DNA from: Streptomyces sp. WAC 01529
GTDB taxonomy: Bacteria; Actinomycetota; Actinomycetes; Streptomycetales; Streptomycetaceae
Length of the DNA: 64,000 nucleotides
Direction: 5' to 3'
NCBI RefSeq assembly: GCF_003945545.1
Contig: NZ_CP029617.1
Location: 3,793,001 to 3,857,000 of the forward strand
Shown here piece by piece: positions 7,682 through 14,847 of this stretch; the first letter of the stretch is position 1; each line of letters opens with the position of its first letter. The translations under genes and the position numbers were made by a program. Under the pieces are notes generated by a model. That model searched no databases. It was not told where the DNA came from and saw only the letters and a list, made by a program, of their open reading frames with translations.

Positions 7682-8122
7682 CTACTTCTGGCGGCACTTC
7701 TCGCACTGCCCGAAGATCGCGAAGTGCTTCAGGTCGGTGTCGAAGCCGAAGGTGTCCCGCAGCTTTGCGGTGAACTCCGCCGCCACCGACGTATCGGCCT
7801 CGATGACGCCCGTGCAGTCCCGGCAGACCAGGTGGATGTGGTGGTGCCGGTCCGCCAGGTGGTAGGTGGGCGCGCCGTGCCCGAGGTGGGCGTGCGAGAC
7901 GAGGCCCAGCTCCTCCAGGAGCTCCAGCGTGCGGTAGACCGTGGAGATGTTGACCCCCGACGCCGTCTTGCGCACTTCGCAGAGGATGTCGTCGGGGGTC
8001 GCGTGCTCAAGGGTGTCGACGGCTTCGAGGACAAGCTGGCGCTGCGGCGTCAGCCGGTAGCCGCGCTGCCGCAGGTCGCTCTTCCAGTCGGAGCCGGTGC
8101 TCCTGGAGTCGGTGCTCGCCAC
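7682..8122 (-). CDS. nur: Nickel-responsive Fur-family repressor Nur
   Basis: A 146-residue Fur-family protein: N-terminal winged helix (RGYRLTPQRQLVLEAV, then STVYRTLELLEELGL) and C-terminal metal-binding dimer domain with DRHHHIHLVCRDC and a terminal CEKC pair. The sequence agrees closely with the S. coelicolor Nur I remember, which with nickel represses nickel uptake and sodF and indirectly switches sodN on. The His cluster HHHIH supplies ligands in the Ni site. GTG start at 8122. It sits 16 bp behind the nitrobindin-like gene in an apparent four-gene operon. No Nur box was recognised in this window. Confidence 0.92.
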   Translation of the reverse strand: MASTDSRSTGSDWKSDLRQRGYRLTPQRQLVLEAVDTLEHATPDDILCEVRKTASGVNISTVYRTLELLEELGLVSHAHLGHGAPTYHLADRHHHIHLVCRDCTGVIEADTSVAAEFTAKLRDTFGFDTDLKHFAIFGQCEKCRQK

Positions 8123-8138
8123 ACCAGAGAGTCTAGGT

Positions 8139-8711
8139 CTACTTGAAGAAAGCGATGCCGTCGTCGGGGAGATCTCCGAGGTTGCGCGCCATGGCGGCGA
8201 CCTCCTCGGGCGTGACGACCTTCTTCAGCTGCGCCGACATGTACGGGCGCAGCGGCACCTCGGGGGTCTGCTTCTCGCCGACCCACATCAGGTCGCCCTT
8301 CACATAGCCGTAGAGCCGCTTGCCGCCGGTATAGGGCCCGGCGGCCGCGGTGCGCGCGACGGCGTCCGTGACCAGGTCGATCTGCGGCTTCTTGTCGGCC
8401 AGCTCGCCGTACCAGACCTCGACGACGCCGTCGTCGCGGACCATCACGACCTCGACCTTGCGGTCCTTGTCGATGCGCCAGAAGCCGGACTCCGACTCCA
8501 GCGGCTTGACCTTGTTGCCCTCGGCGTCGAGCACCCAGGTGTACGAGCGGTACTCGATGAAGTCGCGCCCGTCGTGCGTGAAGGAGACCTCCTGGCCGAA
8601 ATTCGCCTTCTCGGCGCCGGGGAAGTCGGTGACGCCCGCGCCCGCCCAGTTGCCGAGGAGGAAGGCGAGGGGGACGAGGTCGGGGTTCAGGTCGGACGGA
8701 ATCTCGATCAT
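8139..8711 (-). CDS. Nitrobindin-like beta-barrel protein lacking the heme ligand
   Basis: A 190-residue FABP/nitrobindin-family protein with the GxWxGxG signature (GNWAGAG, residues 20-26) that opens the ten-stranded barrel. True nitrobindins bind ferric heme through a C-terminal His and isomerise peroxynitrite. In the corresponding C-terminal helix this protein reads PYMSAQLKKV with no His, so it belongs to the ferric nitrobindin-like subgroup that probably lacks heme coordination. The ligand is unknown. It lies between a 33-residue membrane protein and nur, reading in the same direction. Confidence 0.85.
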   Translation of the reverse strand: MIEIPSDLNPDLVPLAFLLGNWAGAGVTDFPGAEKANFGQEVSFTHDGRDFIEYRSYTWVLDAEGNKVKPLESESGFWRIDKDRKVEVVMVRDDGVVEVWYGELADKKPQIDLVTDAVARTAAAGPYTGGKRLYGYVKGDLMWVGEKQTPEVPLRPYMSAQLKKVVTPEEVAAMARNLGDLPDDGIAFFK

Positions 8712-8753
8712 GGGAAGCTCAGGCGATCTGTGGAGGTCGGGAAGTGACGGGGG

Positions 8754-8855
8754 TCAGCGCTGGCCCTGGTACAGCTTCTTCACGGTCAGCCCGGCGAAGG
8801 CGAGCACGCCGATGCAGACGATGACCAGCAGGGCGGAGAAGAAGGCCTCAAGCAC
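8754..8855 (-). CDS. 33-residue single-span membrane protein
   Basis: A GTG at 8855 follows GAGGAG at good spacing and opens a 34-codon frame, VLEAFFSALLVIVC then a hydrophobic run and the basic tail VKKLYQGQR. One transmembrane helix with a positive C-terminus. Similar tiny proteins next to the nitrobindin-like gene are familiar from other Streptomyces, which supports it as real. It is 42 bp upstream of the nitrobindin-like gene in the same direction. Function unknown. Confidence 0.7.
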   Translation of the reverse strand: MLEAFFSALLVIVCIGVLAFAGLTVKKLYQGQR

Positions 8856-8955
8856 GGGGTGCTCCTCGGTGAGCTGTGGGGGCAGATATCAGAGCCGGTC
8901 CCACTGTAGTCGGGCGGCGCCCGCCTCTGCCTGCGAGGGGCCTTACGATGCGGCC

Positions 8956-9318
8956 ATGGCGAAGAAGCTCGTGATCAAGGTGACCGCCGGGGCCGACGCC
9001 CCCGAGCGCTGCTCCCAGGCCTTCACGGTGGCGGCCGTGGCCGTGGCCAGCGGGGTGGAGGTGTCGCTCTGGCTGACCGGAGAGTCGTCGTGGTTCGCGC
9101 TCCCGGGGCGCGCGGCGGAATTCGACCTTCCGCACGCGGCGCCGCTGCCGGATCTGATCGACTCGATCATGGCGGCGGGCCGGATCACGCTCTGCACGCA
9201 GTGCGCGGCGCGCCGCGACATCTCGGAGCAGGACGTCATCCCCGGGGTGCGGATCGCGGGCGCGCAGGTCTTCGTCCAGGAGGCGACGACGGACGGCGTC
9301 CAGGCGCTCGTGTACTGA
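8956..9318 (+). CDS. DsrE-family protein
   Basis: A 120-residue DsrE/DsrF-like protein (alpha/beta fold, start MAKKLVIKVTAG). The family includes sulfur-trafficking subunits, but many members are uncharacterised. It has a C-x2-C pair in TLCTQCAARR, near where sulfur-transfer members carry a reactive Cys. Start chosen at the ATG at 8956, as upstream codons show no similarity. It is divergent from the small membrane gene and convergent with the DUF3099 gene (5-bp gap). Confidence 0.82.
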   Translation: MAKKLVIKVTAGADAPERCSQAFTVAAVAVASGVEVSLWLTGESSWFALPGRAAEFDLPHAAPLPDLIDSIMAAGRITLCTQCAARRDISEQDVIPGVRIAGAQVFVQEATTDGVQALVY

Positions 9319-9323
9319 GTGGC

Positions 9324-9584
9324 CTACTGGCGGTGCCGCTTGCCGTCCAGCTCGTCCCACCACTCGTCGGAGGCCGGATCGCCCGAGGGGTCGTCCCACC
9401 ACCGGTCCTCGGGACCACGCCGGTTGGCGACCATGGCGGCGACGGGCGGGATCACCATCGCCACGACGCACATGCCGACGGCGACCGGGACCGACCACAG
9501 CCGCACGACGCCCCAGGCCAGGACGAACAGGGCGATACAGCTGCCCATCATGACGAAGTACGTATGACGTCGTCGTGCGTACAT
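9324..9584 (-). CDS. DUF3099 membrane protein
   Basis: 86 residues: basic N-terminus (YARRRH), two transmembrane helices (about 9-30 and 33-52), then an acidic Trp-rich tail (DRWWDDPSGD, EWWDELDGKR) typical of DUF3099 actinobacterial membrane proteins. Function unknown. Start ATG at 9584. It ends 5 bp from the convergent DsrE gene. Confidence 0.82.
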   Translation of the reverse strand: MYARRRHTYFVMMGSCIALFVLAWGVVRLWSVPVAVGMCVVAMVIPPVAAMVANRRGPEDRWWDDPSGDPASDEWWDELDGKRHRQ

Positions 9585-9610
9585 ACGTCCAGCGTAGGCC
9601 CGTACGAGCC

Positions 9611-9663
9611 GAAGGGCCGCACCCCGTTCCAGTGGCGTCCAACCCCCTGGGGTGCGGCCCTTC
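9611..9663. terminator. Terminator after the DUF1416 gene
   Basis: Perfect 15-bp arms GAAGGGCCGCACCCC (9611-9625) and complement (9649-9663) with a 23-nt loop. It lies 23 bp past the stop of the sulfurtransferase operon on the minus strand. Confidence 0.75.
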
Positions 9664-9686
9664 AGCCGTTCATGGTGCGGCGCGGG

Positions 9687-9974
9687 TCAGACCGCGATCG
9701 CCACCTCCGCGAGGCCGCCCGTCTGGGCGACGACCGTGCGGTCGGCCGTGCCGCCGGGGACCAGCGCCCGGACGGTCCACGTGCCCTCGGCGGCGTAGAA
9801 GCGGAACTGTCCGGTCGCCGAGGTGGGGACCTCGGCGGTGAACTCGCCGGTCGAGTCGAGCAGGCGCACGTAACCGGTGACGGGCTCGCCGTCGCGGGTC
9901 ACCTGGCCCTGGATCGTGGTCTCACCGGGCTTGATCGTCGAAGCGTCGGGGCCGCCGGCCTTTGCTCCACACAT
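9687..9974 (-). CDS. sseC: DUF1416 protein, SseC-like partner of sulfurtransferase
   Basis: A 95-residue protein starting MCGAKAGG with an Ig-like beta-sandwich body (TTIQGQVTRDGEPVTGYVRL), the DUF1416/SseC family found directly behind CysA-type thiosulfate sulfurtransferases in actinobacteria. The pairing holds here: its ATG follows the sulfurtransferase stop by 36 bp with a good RBS (AGGAG). The conserved Cys2 could take part in sulfur transfer, but that is inference; no activity is established. Confidence 0.88.
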   Translation of the reverse strand: MCGAKAGGPDASTIKPGETTIQGQVTRDGEPVTGYVRLLDSTGEFTAEVPTSATGQFRFYAAEGTWTVRALVPGGTADRTVVAQTGGLAEVAIAV

Positions 9975-10010
9975 GGGTACTCCTGAGGGGGAAGGGAGGT
10001 CGGGGAGGGA

Positions 10011-10856
10011 TTACTTGTTGGCGCCGAGCTCGATCGGCACGCCGACGAGCGAGCCGTACTCGGTCCAGGAGCCGTCGTAGTTCTTGACGTTGGTCTGGCC
10101 GAGCAGCTCGTGCAGGACGAACCAGGTCAGGGCCGAGCGCTCACCGATGCGGCAGTAGGCGATGGTGTCCTTCTCCAGGTCCACCTGCTCGGCCTCGTAG
10201 AGCGCCTTCAGCTCGTCGTCGGACTTGAACGTGCCGTCGTCGTTGGCGTTCTTCGACCACGGGATGTTGCGGGCGCTCGGCACGTGGCCGGGGCGCTGCG
10301 ACTGCTCCTGCGGGAGGTGGGCGGGGGCGAGCAGCTTGCCGCTGAACTCGTCGGGCGAGCGCACGTCGACCAGGTTCTTGGAGCCGATGGCCGCCACGAC
10401 GTCGTCGCGGAAGGCGCGGATCGAGGTGTCCTGGGCCTTGGCCTTGTAGTCGGTGGCGGGACGCTGGGGGACCTCGGCGCCGTCGACCAGGTCGCGGGAG
10501 TCCAACTCCCACTTCTTGCGGCCGCCGTCGAGGAGCTTCACGTCCTGGTGGCCGTAGAGCTTGAAGTACCAGAAGGCGTACGAGGCGAACCAGTTGTTGT
10601 TGCCGCCGTAGAGGACGACGGTGGAGTCGTTCGCGATGCCCTTCGCCGACAGGAGCTTCTCGAAGCCCTCCTGGTCGATGAAGTCACGGCGGACCGGGTC
10701 CTGGAGGTCCTTGGTCCAGTCGATGCGGATCGCGTTCTTGATGTGGTTCTTGTCGTACGCGGAGGTGTCCTCGTCGACCTCGACGATGACCACCTTCGGG
10801 TCGTCGATGTGGGCCTCGACCCAGTCGGCGTCTACCAGGACGTCGCTGCGGCTCAT
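10011..10856 (-). CDS. cysA: Thiosulfate sulfurtransferase (rhodanese)
   Basis: 281 residues with two rhodanese domains: an inactive N-terminal one (about 5-125) and a catalytic C-terminal one (about 155-275) with active-site loop YCRIGERS, nucleophile Cys235. It transfers sulfane sulfur from thiosulfate to acceptors. The ATG at 10856 follows GGAGGAGAGAAGC, a strong RBS; the frame upstream is open but unlike the family. Co-directional with the DUF1416 gene. A Cys-containing leader peptide 159 bp upstream suggests cysteine-dependent control. The name follows Streptomyces usage and should not be confused with the sulfate ABC transporter ATPase CysA. Confidence 0.92.
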   Translation of the reverse strand: MSRSDVLVDADWVEAHIDDPKVVIVEVDEDTSAYDKNHIKNAIRIDWTKDLQDPVRRDFIDQEGFEKLLSAKGIANDSTVVLYGGNNNWFASYAFWYFKLYGHQDVKLLDGGRKKWELDSRDLVDGAEVPQRPATDYKAKAQDTSIRAFRDDVVAAIGSKNLVDVRSPDEFSGKLLAPAHLPQEQSQRPGHVPSARNIPWSKNANDDGTFKSDDELKALYEAEQVDLEKDTIAYCRIGERSALTWFVLHELLGQTNVKNYDGSWTEYGSLVGVPIELGANK

Positions 10857-11014
10857 GCTTCTCTCCTCCGGGGCAGTTACGGCGGTACGGCTGTGCGAGG
10901 GGACGTGCGGGTACGACGGACAAGCGCGGGGAGGCGCGGCGTACGTGGCACGGGGGGGGCGGCCCTGACCGGAATCGTCAACGGGCCGGGGGAATGCGGG
11001 AGTTACGGCTCCCG

Positions 11015-11095
11015 CTAGAAGGTGCGACAGAGCATGGCGGCGACGCGGCACAGGTCTACTGCCCGCCGCTTCGTGAGGTCCGCCTGTCGGTTCAT
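11015..11095 (-). CDS. Cysteine-rich leader peptide (26 aa) upstream of sulfurtransferase
   Basis: A 27-codon frame from the ATG at 11095 to TAG at 11015. It opens MNRQADLTKRRAVDLCRV and ends with a second LCR (…AMLCRTF). The paired LCR…LCR pattern is the signature of the actinobacterial leader peptides found ahead of sulfur-assimilation genes; in mycobacteria such leaders attenuate downstream expression in response to cysteine. Too short for ordinary gene callers. Position, direction and motif fit a regulatory uORF of the cysA-sseC transcript. It could instead only mark the promoter-proximal transcript. Confidence 0.85.
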   Translation of the reverse strand: MNRQADLTKRRAVDLCRVAAMLCRTF

Positions 11096-11182
11096 GGTGC
11101 CGATCGTAGGGATGCGGAGGCGGCTGTGTCACCGGCACTCCGCATACTGAGACGCGATCGTCCACTATCTGGGAATGATTGA

Positions 11183-11214
11183 AGCCCGCGGCCGCCCCGG
11201 CGGGGCCGCGGGCT
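11183..11214. terminator. Terminator after the first DUF2993 gene
   Basis: Perfect 11-bp GC-rich arms (11183-11193 and 11204-11214, AGCCCGCGGCC and complement) lie 89 bp beyond the stop of the minus-strand DUF2993 gene and upstream of the leader-peptide promoter. Confidence 0.65.
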
Positions 11215-11302
11215 CCCTGTAGTCCTGGTCACATCCGCCCGCCGGACGGCCTTGTCTCGCACTGCGGACAGAGCCTTCCCGCGGCGGGGCTCACGGCGGG
11301 GA

Positions 11303-12055
11303 TCAGCCGGTCAGGCTCACGTCCGAGCCCGTCACGGACATGTCCACGCCGTCCGGCGCGGCCTCGACCTTCTGGAGCTTTATCCCGGCCGGCAGGTCGT
11401 CGACCTTCTGCTTGAAGTCGGTGACGTCGCGGACCATGCCCTCGGGCAGCGGGATGGCGACGCCGAGGACCTCGAGCTTCTTCGGGATCTCGTCGGCGTG
11501 GACCACGATGCTGTCGCCCTCGACCCGCACCGAGCTGAGCACGTGGACGGGCTTGGGCAGCGTCGTGCCGCCCTTGCTGACCTCGACCTCGACCTTGATC
11601 TTGCCGTTGCCGCCGTCGGAGAGGCCGACGACCTTGCCGGTGGCGCCGAGCGGCAGCTCCACCGGCTCGGACTTGCCGGCCTTCAGGAGTTCGTCGTACG
11701 AGACGCGGGCCGTGCCCGTGGCGGTCGCGGCGGTCGCCGAGCTGTAGTCGCCGGAGAACTTCACGCCCTTCATGTGGGCCGTCAGATCGGCGATGCGGAT
11801 CGAGTCGGAGCCGGACCGGGCGTCGTAGTCCTTGATGCCCACCTCGACCTCGTCCAGCTCGCCGCCCGCGACCTGGGTCAGGAAGGGGAACCCCTTGATG
11901 GAGACGTCGGGCGTCTCGCTCAGCCCCTCGTTGGTGCGCAGCTTCTCCGCCGCCTCGCTCTCGGCGAAGTTCACGGCGAGCCGGTCGGCCGCCACGAAGA
12001 GACCTGCGAGGACCACCACGACGACCAGAAGTATCCGTATGGCGCGCTTGCTCAT
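11303..12055 (-). CDS. DUF2993 (LmeA-like) membrane-anchored protein
   Basis: 250 residues: start MSKRAIRI, one N-terminal helix (about 6-24), then a DUF2993 domain with the family's GFPFLTQV motif near residue 55. The LmeA family binds phospholipids and in mycobacteria supports cell-envelope glycolipid assembly; here the role is unknown. It is followed by a terminator and preceded by a strong hairpin, so it is probably monocistronic. A longer paralogue lies at 21244-22530. Confidence 0.88.
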   Translation of the reverse strand: MSKRAIRILLVVVVVLAGLFVAADRLAVNFAESEAAEKLRTNEGLSETPDVSIKGFPFLTQVAGGELDEVEVGIKDYDARSGSDSIRIADLTAHMKGVKFSGDYSSATAATATGTARVSYDELLKAGKSEPVELPLGATGKVVGLSDGGNGKIKVEVEVSKGGTTLPKPVHVLSSVRVEGDSIVVHADEIPKKLEVLGVAIPLPEGMVRDVTDFKQKVDDLPAGIKLQKVEAAPDGVDMSVTGSDVSLTG

Positions 12056-12111
12056 GTCCGGTGTTCCCCCACTTGTCCCCCGCCTCGACTGTCGTTTCCG
12101 CGAGCCTAAAG

Positions 12112-12150
12112 GACAGGTCCCCGGCCGGTGGGACCGGCCGGGGACCTGTC
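12112..12150. terminator. Strong terminator, 18-bp perfect arms
   Basis: GACAGGTCCCCGGCCGGT at 12112-12129 pairs perfectly with 12133-12150 around a GGG loop. It lies 48 bp past the stop of the Gln/Tyr-rich membrane gene and just upstream of the DUF2993 start, insulating the two. Confidence 0.8.
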
Positions 12151-12198
12151 GATCAGCTGTGACGATGCACGGCTGTCGGCTGTGGGGACGTACGGCTG

Positions 12199-13494
12199 TC
12201 AGCCGATGGCGCGCCCCAGGACGTAGACGGCCGGTGCGGCCGCCGCGAGCGGCAGCGCGACGCCCGCCGTCATGTGCACGAAGCGCGACGGGTAGTCGTA
12301 GCTCGCCACGCGGTGCCCGATCAGCGCGCAGACCCCGGCGCCGAGGGCGAGCAGCGCGCCCTTGCTCCCCAGGTCGGTCATCCCGCCGACGGCGACCCCG
12401 GCCCCGGCGGCCGCGAGCAGCGCGACGACGACGGAGACGGGCGTGGGCAGCGGCAGCGCGCGGGCGAGGATCGCGACGGCGACCGCGATACAGCCCACCG
12501 TGACGGCGTCGGAGGCGGCCGCGAGGTGCCCGGAGGCGATGATCGCGAGCGCGGCGGAGACGACGGTGGCCATGAGCCCGTACATCCGCTCGTCGGCACC
12601 GGCGCGGCTGCGCAGCTGGAGGACGAGCACCAGCAGCACCCACACGCCGAGCGTGCCGAGGATGGCGGCGGGCGCGTTCTCCTTGCCGACGCCGAGCAGG
12701 ACGGCGTCGGCGACGACACCGCCGAGGAAGGCGAGCGCGATGCCCTGCCGGGCCGGCCACATGCCGTTGAGCCGGAACCATCCGGCGGCGGTCACGGCCT
12801 GCAGGATCACCAGCGGTACGAGCAGCGCGTACTGCCCGACGGCGGCGCCCGCGGCGAGCAGCAGTCCGAGGACGGCGGTCAGGGCCGCGGGCTGCATCCC
12901 CGGCTCGATGATGGGCGAGCGTCCCTCGGCGCGGGCGCGCTGGGCGTCCGTGACGCGGGCGTTGCCGGTGGTGGTGGCGTGCCCGTAGGTGGGCCCGGCA
13001 CCGGCGCTCTCGGGCTCCGCTCCCGCCGGTTCCGCCATGGCCGGGCGCTCCTCCCGCGGGGGCGTGGGCGGGTGGTACGTGTCGCCCTGTGCGGGCAGGT
13101 ACGCGGTCTCCGTCACGTCCACCGCGGCGACGTGCGGCCGCGCCTGCGTCTCCCAGGTCTGCCCCTCCCACTGCTGGGTGTACTGGTCCTGGGCGTAGGC
13201 CTGCGGGTAATGCTGCTGGTCCGGGTACGGCTGATCCGCGTACTGCTGGTCCGGGTACTGCTGCTGTTCCGGATACGGCTGGGCGTACGGCTGCTGGTCC
13301 GCGTACGGCTGCTGGGCGTACTGCTGCTGGTACTGCTGCTGATCCTCGTAGGACTGCTGCTGGTACTGGTGCTGCTGGTGCTGTTGCTGCTGGTCCCGGT
13401 ACGGGTCCGCGGGGTACTGCTGCTGGCCGGAGTACGGGTCGTGCCCCTCGTACCCCTCGTACCCCTCGTACCCCTCGTACGGCTGATTGGACAT
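12199..13494 (-). CDS. Multi-span membrane protein with Gln/Tyr/Pro-rich N-terminus
   Basis: About 431 residues. The first ~130 are low-complexity: a YEG triplet repeat, then QQYP/DQQ-type repeats, probably disordered and cytoplasmic. The C-terminal ~220 residues form roughly eight transmembrane helices. Not recognised as a named transporter. The ATG at 13494 is preferred because GGAGG lies 9-10 nt before it; an ATG at 13503 overlaps the stop of the MoaD-like gene as ATGA but sits almost on the RBS. It is therefore coupled to the hydrolase/MoaD gene upstream. Repeat length in the N-terminus is likely variable between strains. Confidence 0.8.
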   Translation of the reverse strand: MSNQPYEGYEGYEGYEGHDPYSGQQQYPADPYRDQQQQHQQHQYQQQSYEDQQQYQQQYAQQPYADQQPYAQPYPEQQQYPDQQYADQPYPDQQHYPQAYAQDQYTQQWEGQTWETQARPHVAAVDVTETAYLPAQGDTYHPPTPPREERPAMAEPAGAEPESAGAGPTYGHATTTGNARVTDAQRARAEGRSPIIEPGMQPAALTAVLGLLLAAGAAVGQYALLVPLVILQAVTAAGWFRLNGMWPARQGIALAFLGGVVADAVLLGVGKENAPAAILGTLGVWVLLVLVLQLRSRAGADERMYGLMATVVSAALAIIASGHLAAASDAVTVGCIAVAVAILARALPLPTPVSVVVALLAAAGAGVAVGGMTDLGSKGALLALGAGVCALIGHRVASYDYPSRFVHMTAGVALPLAAAAPAVYVLGRAIG

Positions 13495-13499
13495 GGCGC

Positions 13500-13754
13500 T
13501 CATCCTCCTGCGAACGGCGGGAGCACCTCGACCGTGCCGCCCTCGGCCAGCCGTACGGTCTCATGCCCGCGGGTACCGACGGGGTCGCCGTCGATCAGGA
13601 AGGAGCAGCGCTGGAGGACCCGGACCAGCTCTCCCGGGTGCCGCTCGCGTGCGGCGTCCAGCGCTTCGGCGAGCGTCGCCGCCGCGTACGGCTCCTCGGC
13701 GACGCCCGCGGCCGCCTTGGCAGCGGCCCAGTAACGAATGGTGCCGTTCACCAT
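13500..13754 (-). CDS. MoaD/ThiS-like sulfur carrier, internal in-frame start
   Basis: An 84-residue MoaD/ThiS-like protein if translated from the internal ATG at 13754, which has AAAGGGGAG four bases upstream. The C-terminal Gly-Gly needed for adenylation and thiocarboxylation is intact. No MoaE or ThiG lies nearby. It is part of the longer frame 13500-14612 because no stop separates the two domains; the internal RBS is the reason to list it separately. Its stop overlaps the first possible ATG of the next gene. Confidence 0.6.
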   Translation of the reverse strand: MVNGTIRYWAAAKAAAGVAEEPYAAATLAEALDAARERHPGELVRVLQRCSFLIDGDPVGTRGHETVRLAEGGTVEVLPPFAGG

Positions 13755-14612
13755 GCGACTCCCCTTTCGGTCGGCGGTTGCCGATGTCCATGATGCCGTG
13801 GCCCACGCGGCGATCCGGTCGGCCAGCCCGTCCGAGGCCGCGTGCTCGGCGTGCCCCATGCCGTCCTCCAGCCACAGTTCGGCCCCCTGCGGCGCGGCGG
13901 CGGCCAGCGCCTTGGGGTGGTCGACGGGGAAGTACGGATCCCGGGTGCCGTGCACGACGAGCAGCGGCGTCGCGCCCATGAGGGGGACGGACTCGACCGG
14001 CGAAAGGGGGACGGGGTCCCACTCGTGCGGGTGGATTCGCGTACGGAGTCCGAAGCGGCCCACGACGCGCCCCGCGGGCCGCGTGACGACCCAGTGCAGC
14101 CTGCGCATCGGCGCGGTCCCCCGGTAGTACCAGCGGGCCGGTGCGCTCACCGCGACCACCGCGTCGGTGCGCGCTTCCGTGCGCCCCCTGTGCGACGCGG
14201 CGTGACGGAGGACGACGGAACCGCCCATCGAGAAACCGACGGTCACCACGCGCGCGTGGCCCAGCGAACGCGCCCACTCCACCGCCGCCGCGAGATCGAG
14301 CACCTCGCGGTCGCCCACCGTGGAGTGCCCGCCGGAGGCCCCGTGCCCGCGGAAGGAGAAGGTGACCACGGCCGCACGCTGGGCGAACACGGCCGCGATA
14401 CGGCGCACGTGCGGGCGCCCGAGGCCGCCGGTGAAGCCGTGCGCGACGACGATCGCGACACCGCCGCCGGGCCCGGGACCGGGCTCGTACGCGGCCTCGA
14501 TCGCGACCCCGTCCTGTGTACGGAGCGTTGCGCGCCGTTGAACACCGGACGGACCGCGAGTGATCGGCCGCACAGAAGATCGCGCCGCTTGACCTGCCGG
14601 ACCGGAACTCAT
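13500..14612 (-). CDS. Alpha/beta hydrolase reading in frame into a MoaD/ThiS-like domain
   Basis: A single uninterrupted 370-residue frame. Residues 1-275 are an alpha/beta hydrolase: HGFTGG oxyanion region, FRGHG, nucleophile elbow GFSMGG, acid in HGTRDPYF and catalytic His in GMGHAEH. Residues about 286-370 are a ubiquitin-fold MoaD/ThiS protein (MVNGTIRYWAAAKAAAG) ending in the functional Gly-Gly tail (PPFAGG). The junction ADRKGSRM contains no stop, but the DNA there reads AAAGGGGAG-TCGC-ATG, a good internal RBS and start. It may be two proteins from one frame, or a true fusion. Other Streptomyces appear to have two genes here, so stop loss is likely. The start at 14612 lacks a clear RBS. 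Confidence 0.75.
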   Translation of the reverse strand: MSSGPAGQAARSSVRPITRGPSGVQRRATLRTQDGVAIEAAYEPGPGPGGGVAIVVAHGFTGGLGRPHVRRIAAVFAQRAAVVTFSFRGHGASGGHSTVGDREVLDLAAAVEWARSLGHARVVTVGFSMGGSVVLRHAASHRGRTEARTDAVVAVSAPARWYYRGTAPMRRLHWVVTRPAGRVVGRFGLRTRIHPHEWDPVPLSPVESVPLMGATPLLVVHGTRDPYFPVDHPKALAAAAPQGAELWLEDGMGHAEHAASDGLADRIAAWATASWTSATADRKGSRMVNGTIRYWAAAKAAAGVAEEPYAAATLAEALDAARERHPGELVRVLQRCSFLIDGDPVGTRGHETVRLAEGGTVEVLPPFAGG

Positions 14613-14633
14613 GTGGGCTATTCTGCTGGGCAG

Positions 14634-14666
14634 AGGATCCGGGCAGCGAAGCCCCCGGGTCCTTTT
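14634..14666 (+). terminator. Hairpin plus T-run in the glnR leader region
   Basis: AGGATCCGGG (14634-14643) pairs with CCCGGGTCCT (14654-14663), one G-T wobble, followed by TTT. It is oriented like an intrinsic terminator on the plus strand, in the divergent space between the hydrolase gene and glnR where no plus-strand gene needs ending. It could be an attenuator of glnR or a chance structure. Confidence 0.4.
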
Positions 14667-14793
14667 GTGCTTTCAGACGCGTCGTGTACGACGGCGCGCG
14701 GGGTCGCGGGCGCGGGCCCTTGGGAACACAGGCAGCATCCGTACGAAGCAGTGCCGTAAACGTCCTCGCAGGGACCGAGGAGGAACCGACGTT

Positions 14794-14847
14794 ATGGGCG
14801 AGCGAAACGTGCACGACAGGACGACCCGGGCAGGTGGGGCGCGATGA
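14794..14847 (+). CDS. 17-residue upstream ORF coupled to glnR
   Basis: An ATG at 14794, preceded by a strong GAGGAGGAACC Shine-Dalgarno, opens 18 codons (MGERNVHDRTTRAGGAR then TGA). Its TGA overlaps the glnR ATG as ATGA. The peptide is hydrophilic and basic. Such a well-initiated mini-ORF could boost glnR translation by coupling, as glnR's own RBS is moderate, or act as a regulatory leader. Existence of the peptide is unproven. Confidence 0.5.
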   Translation: MGERNVHDRTTRAGGAR

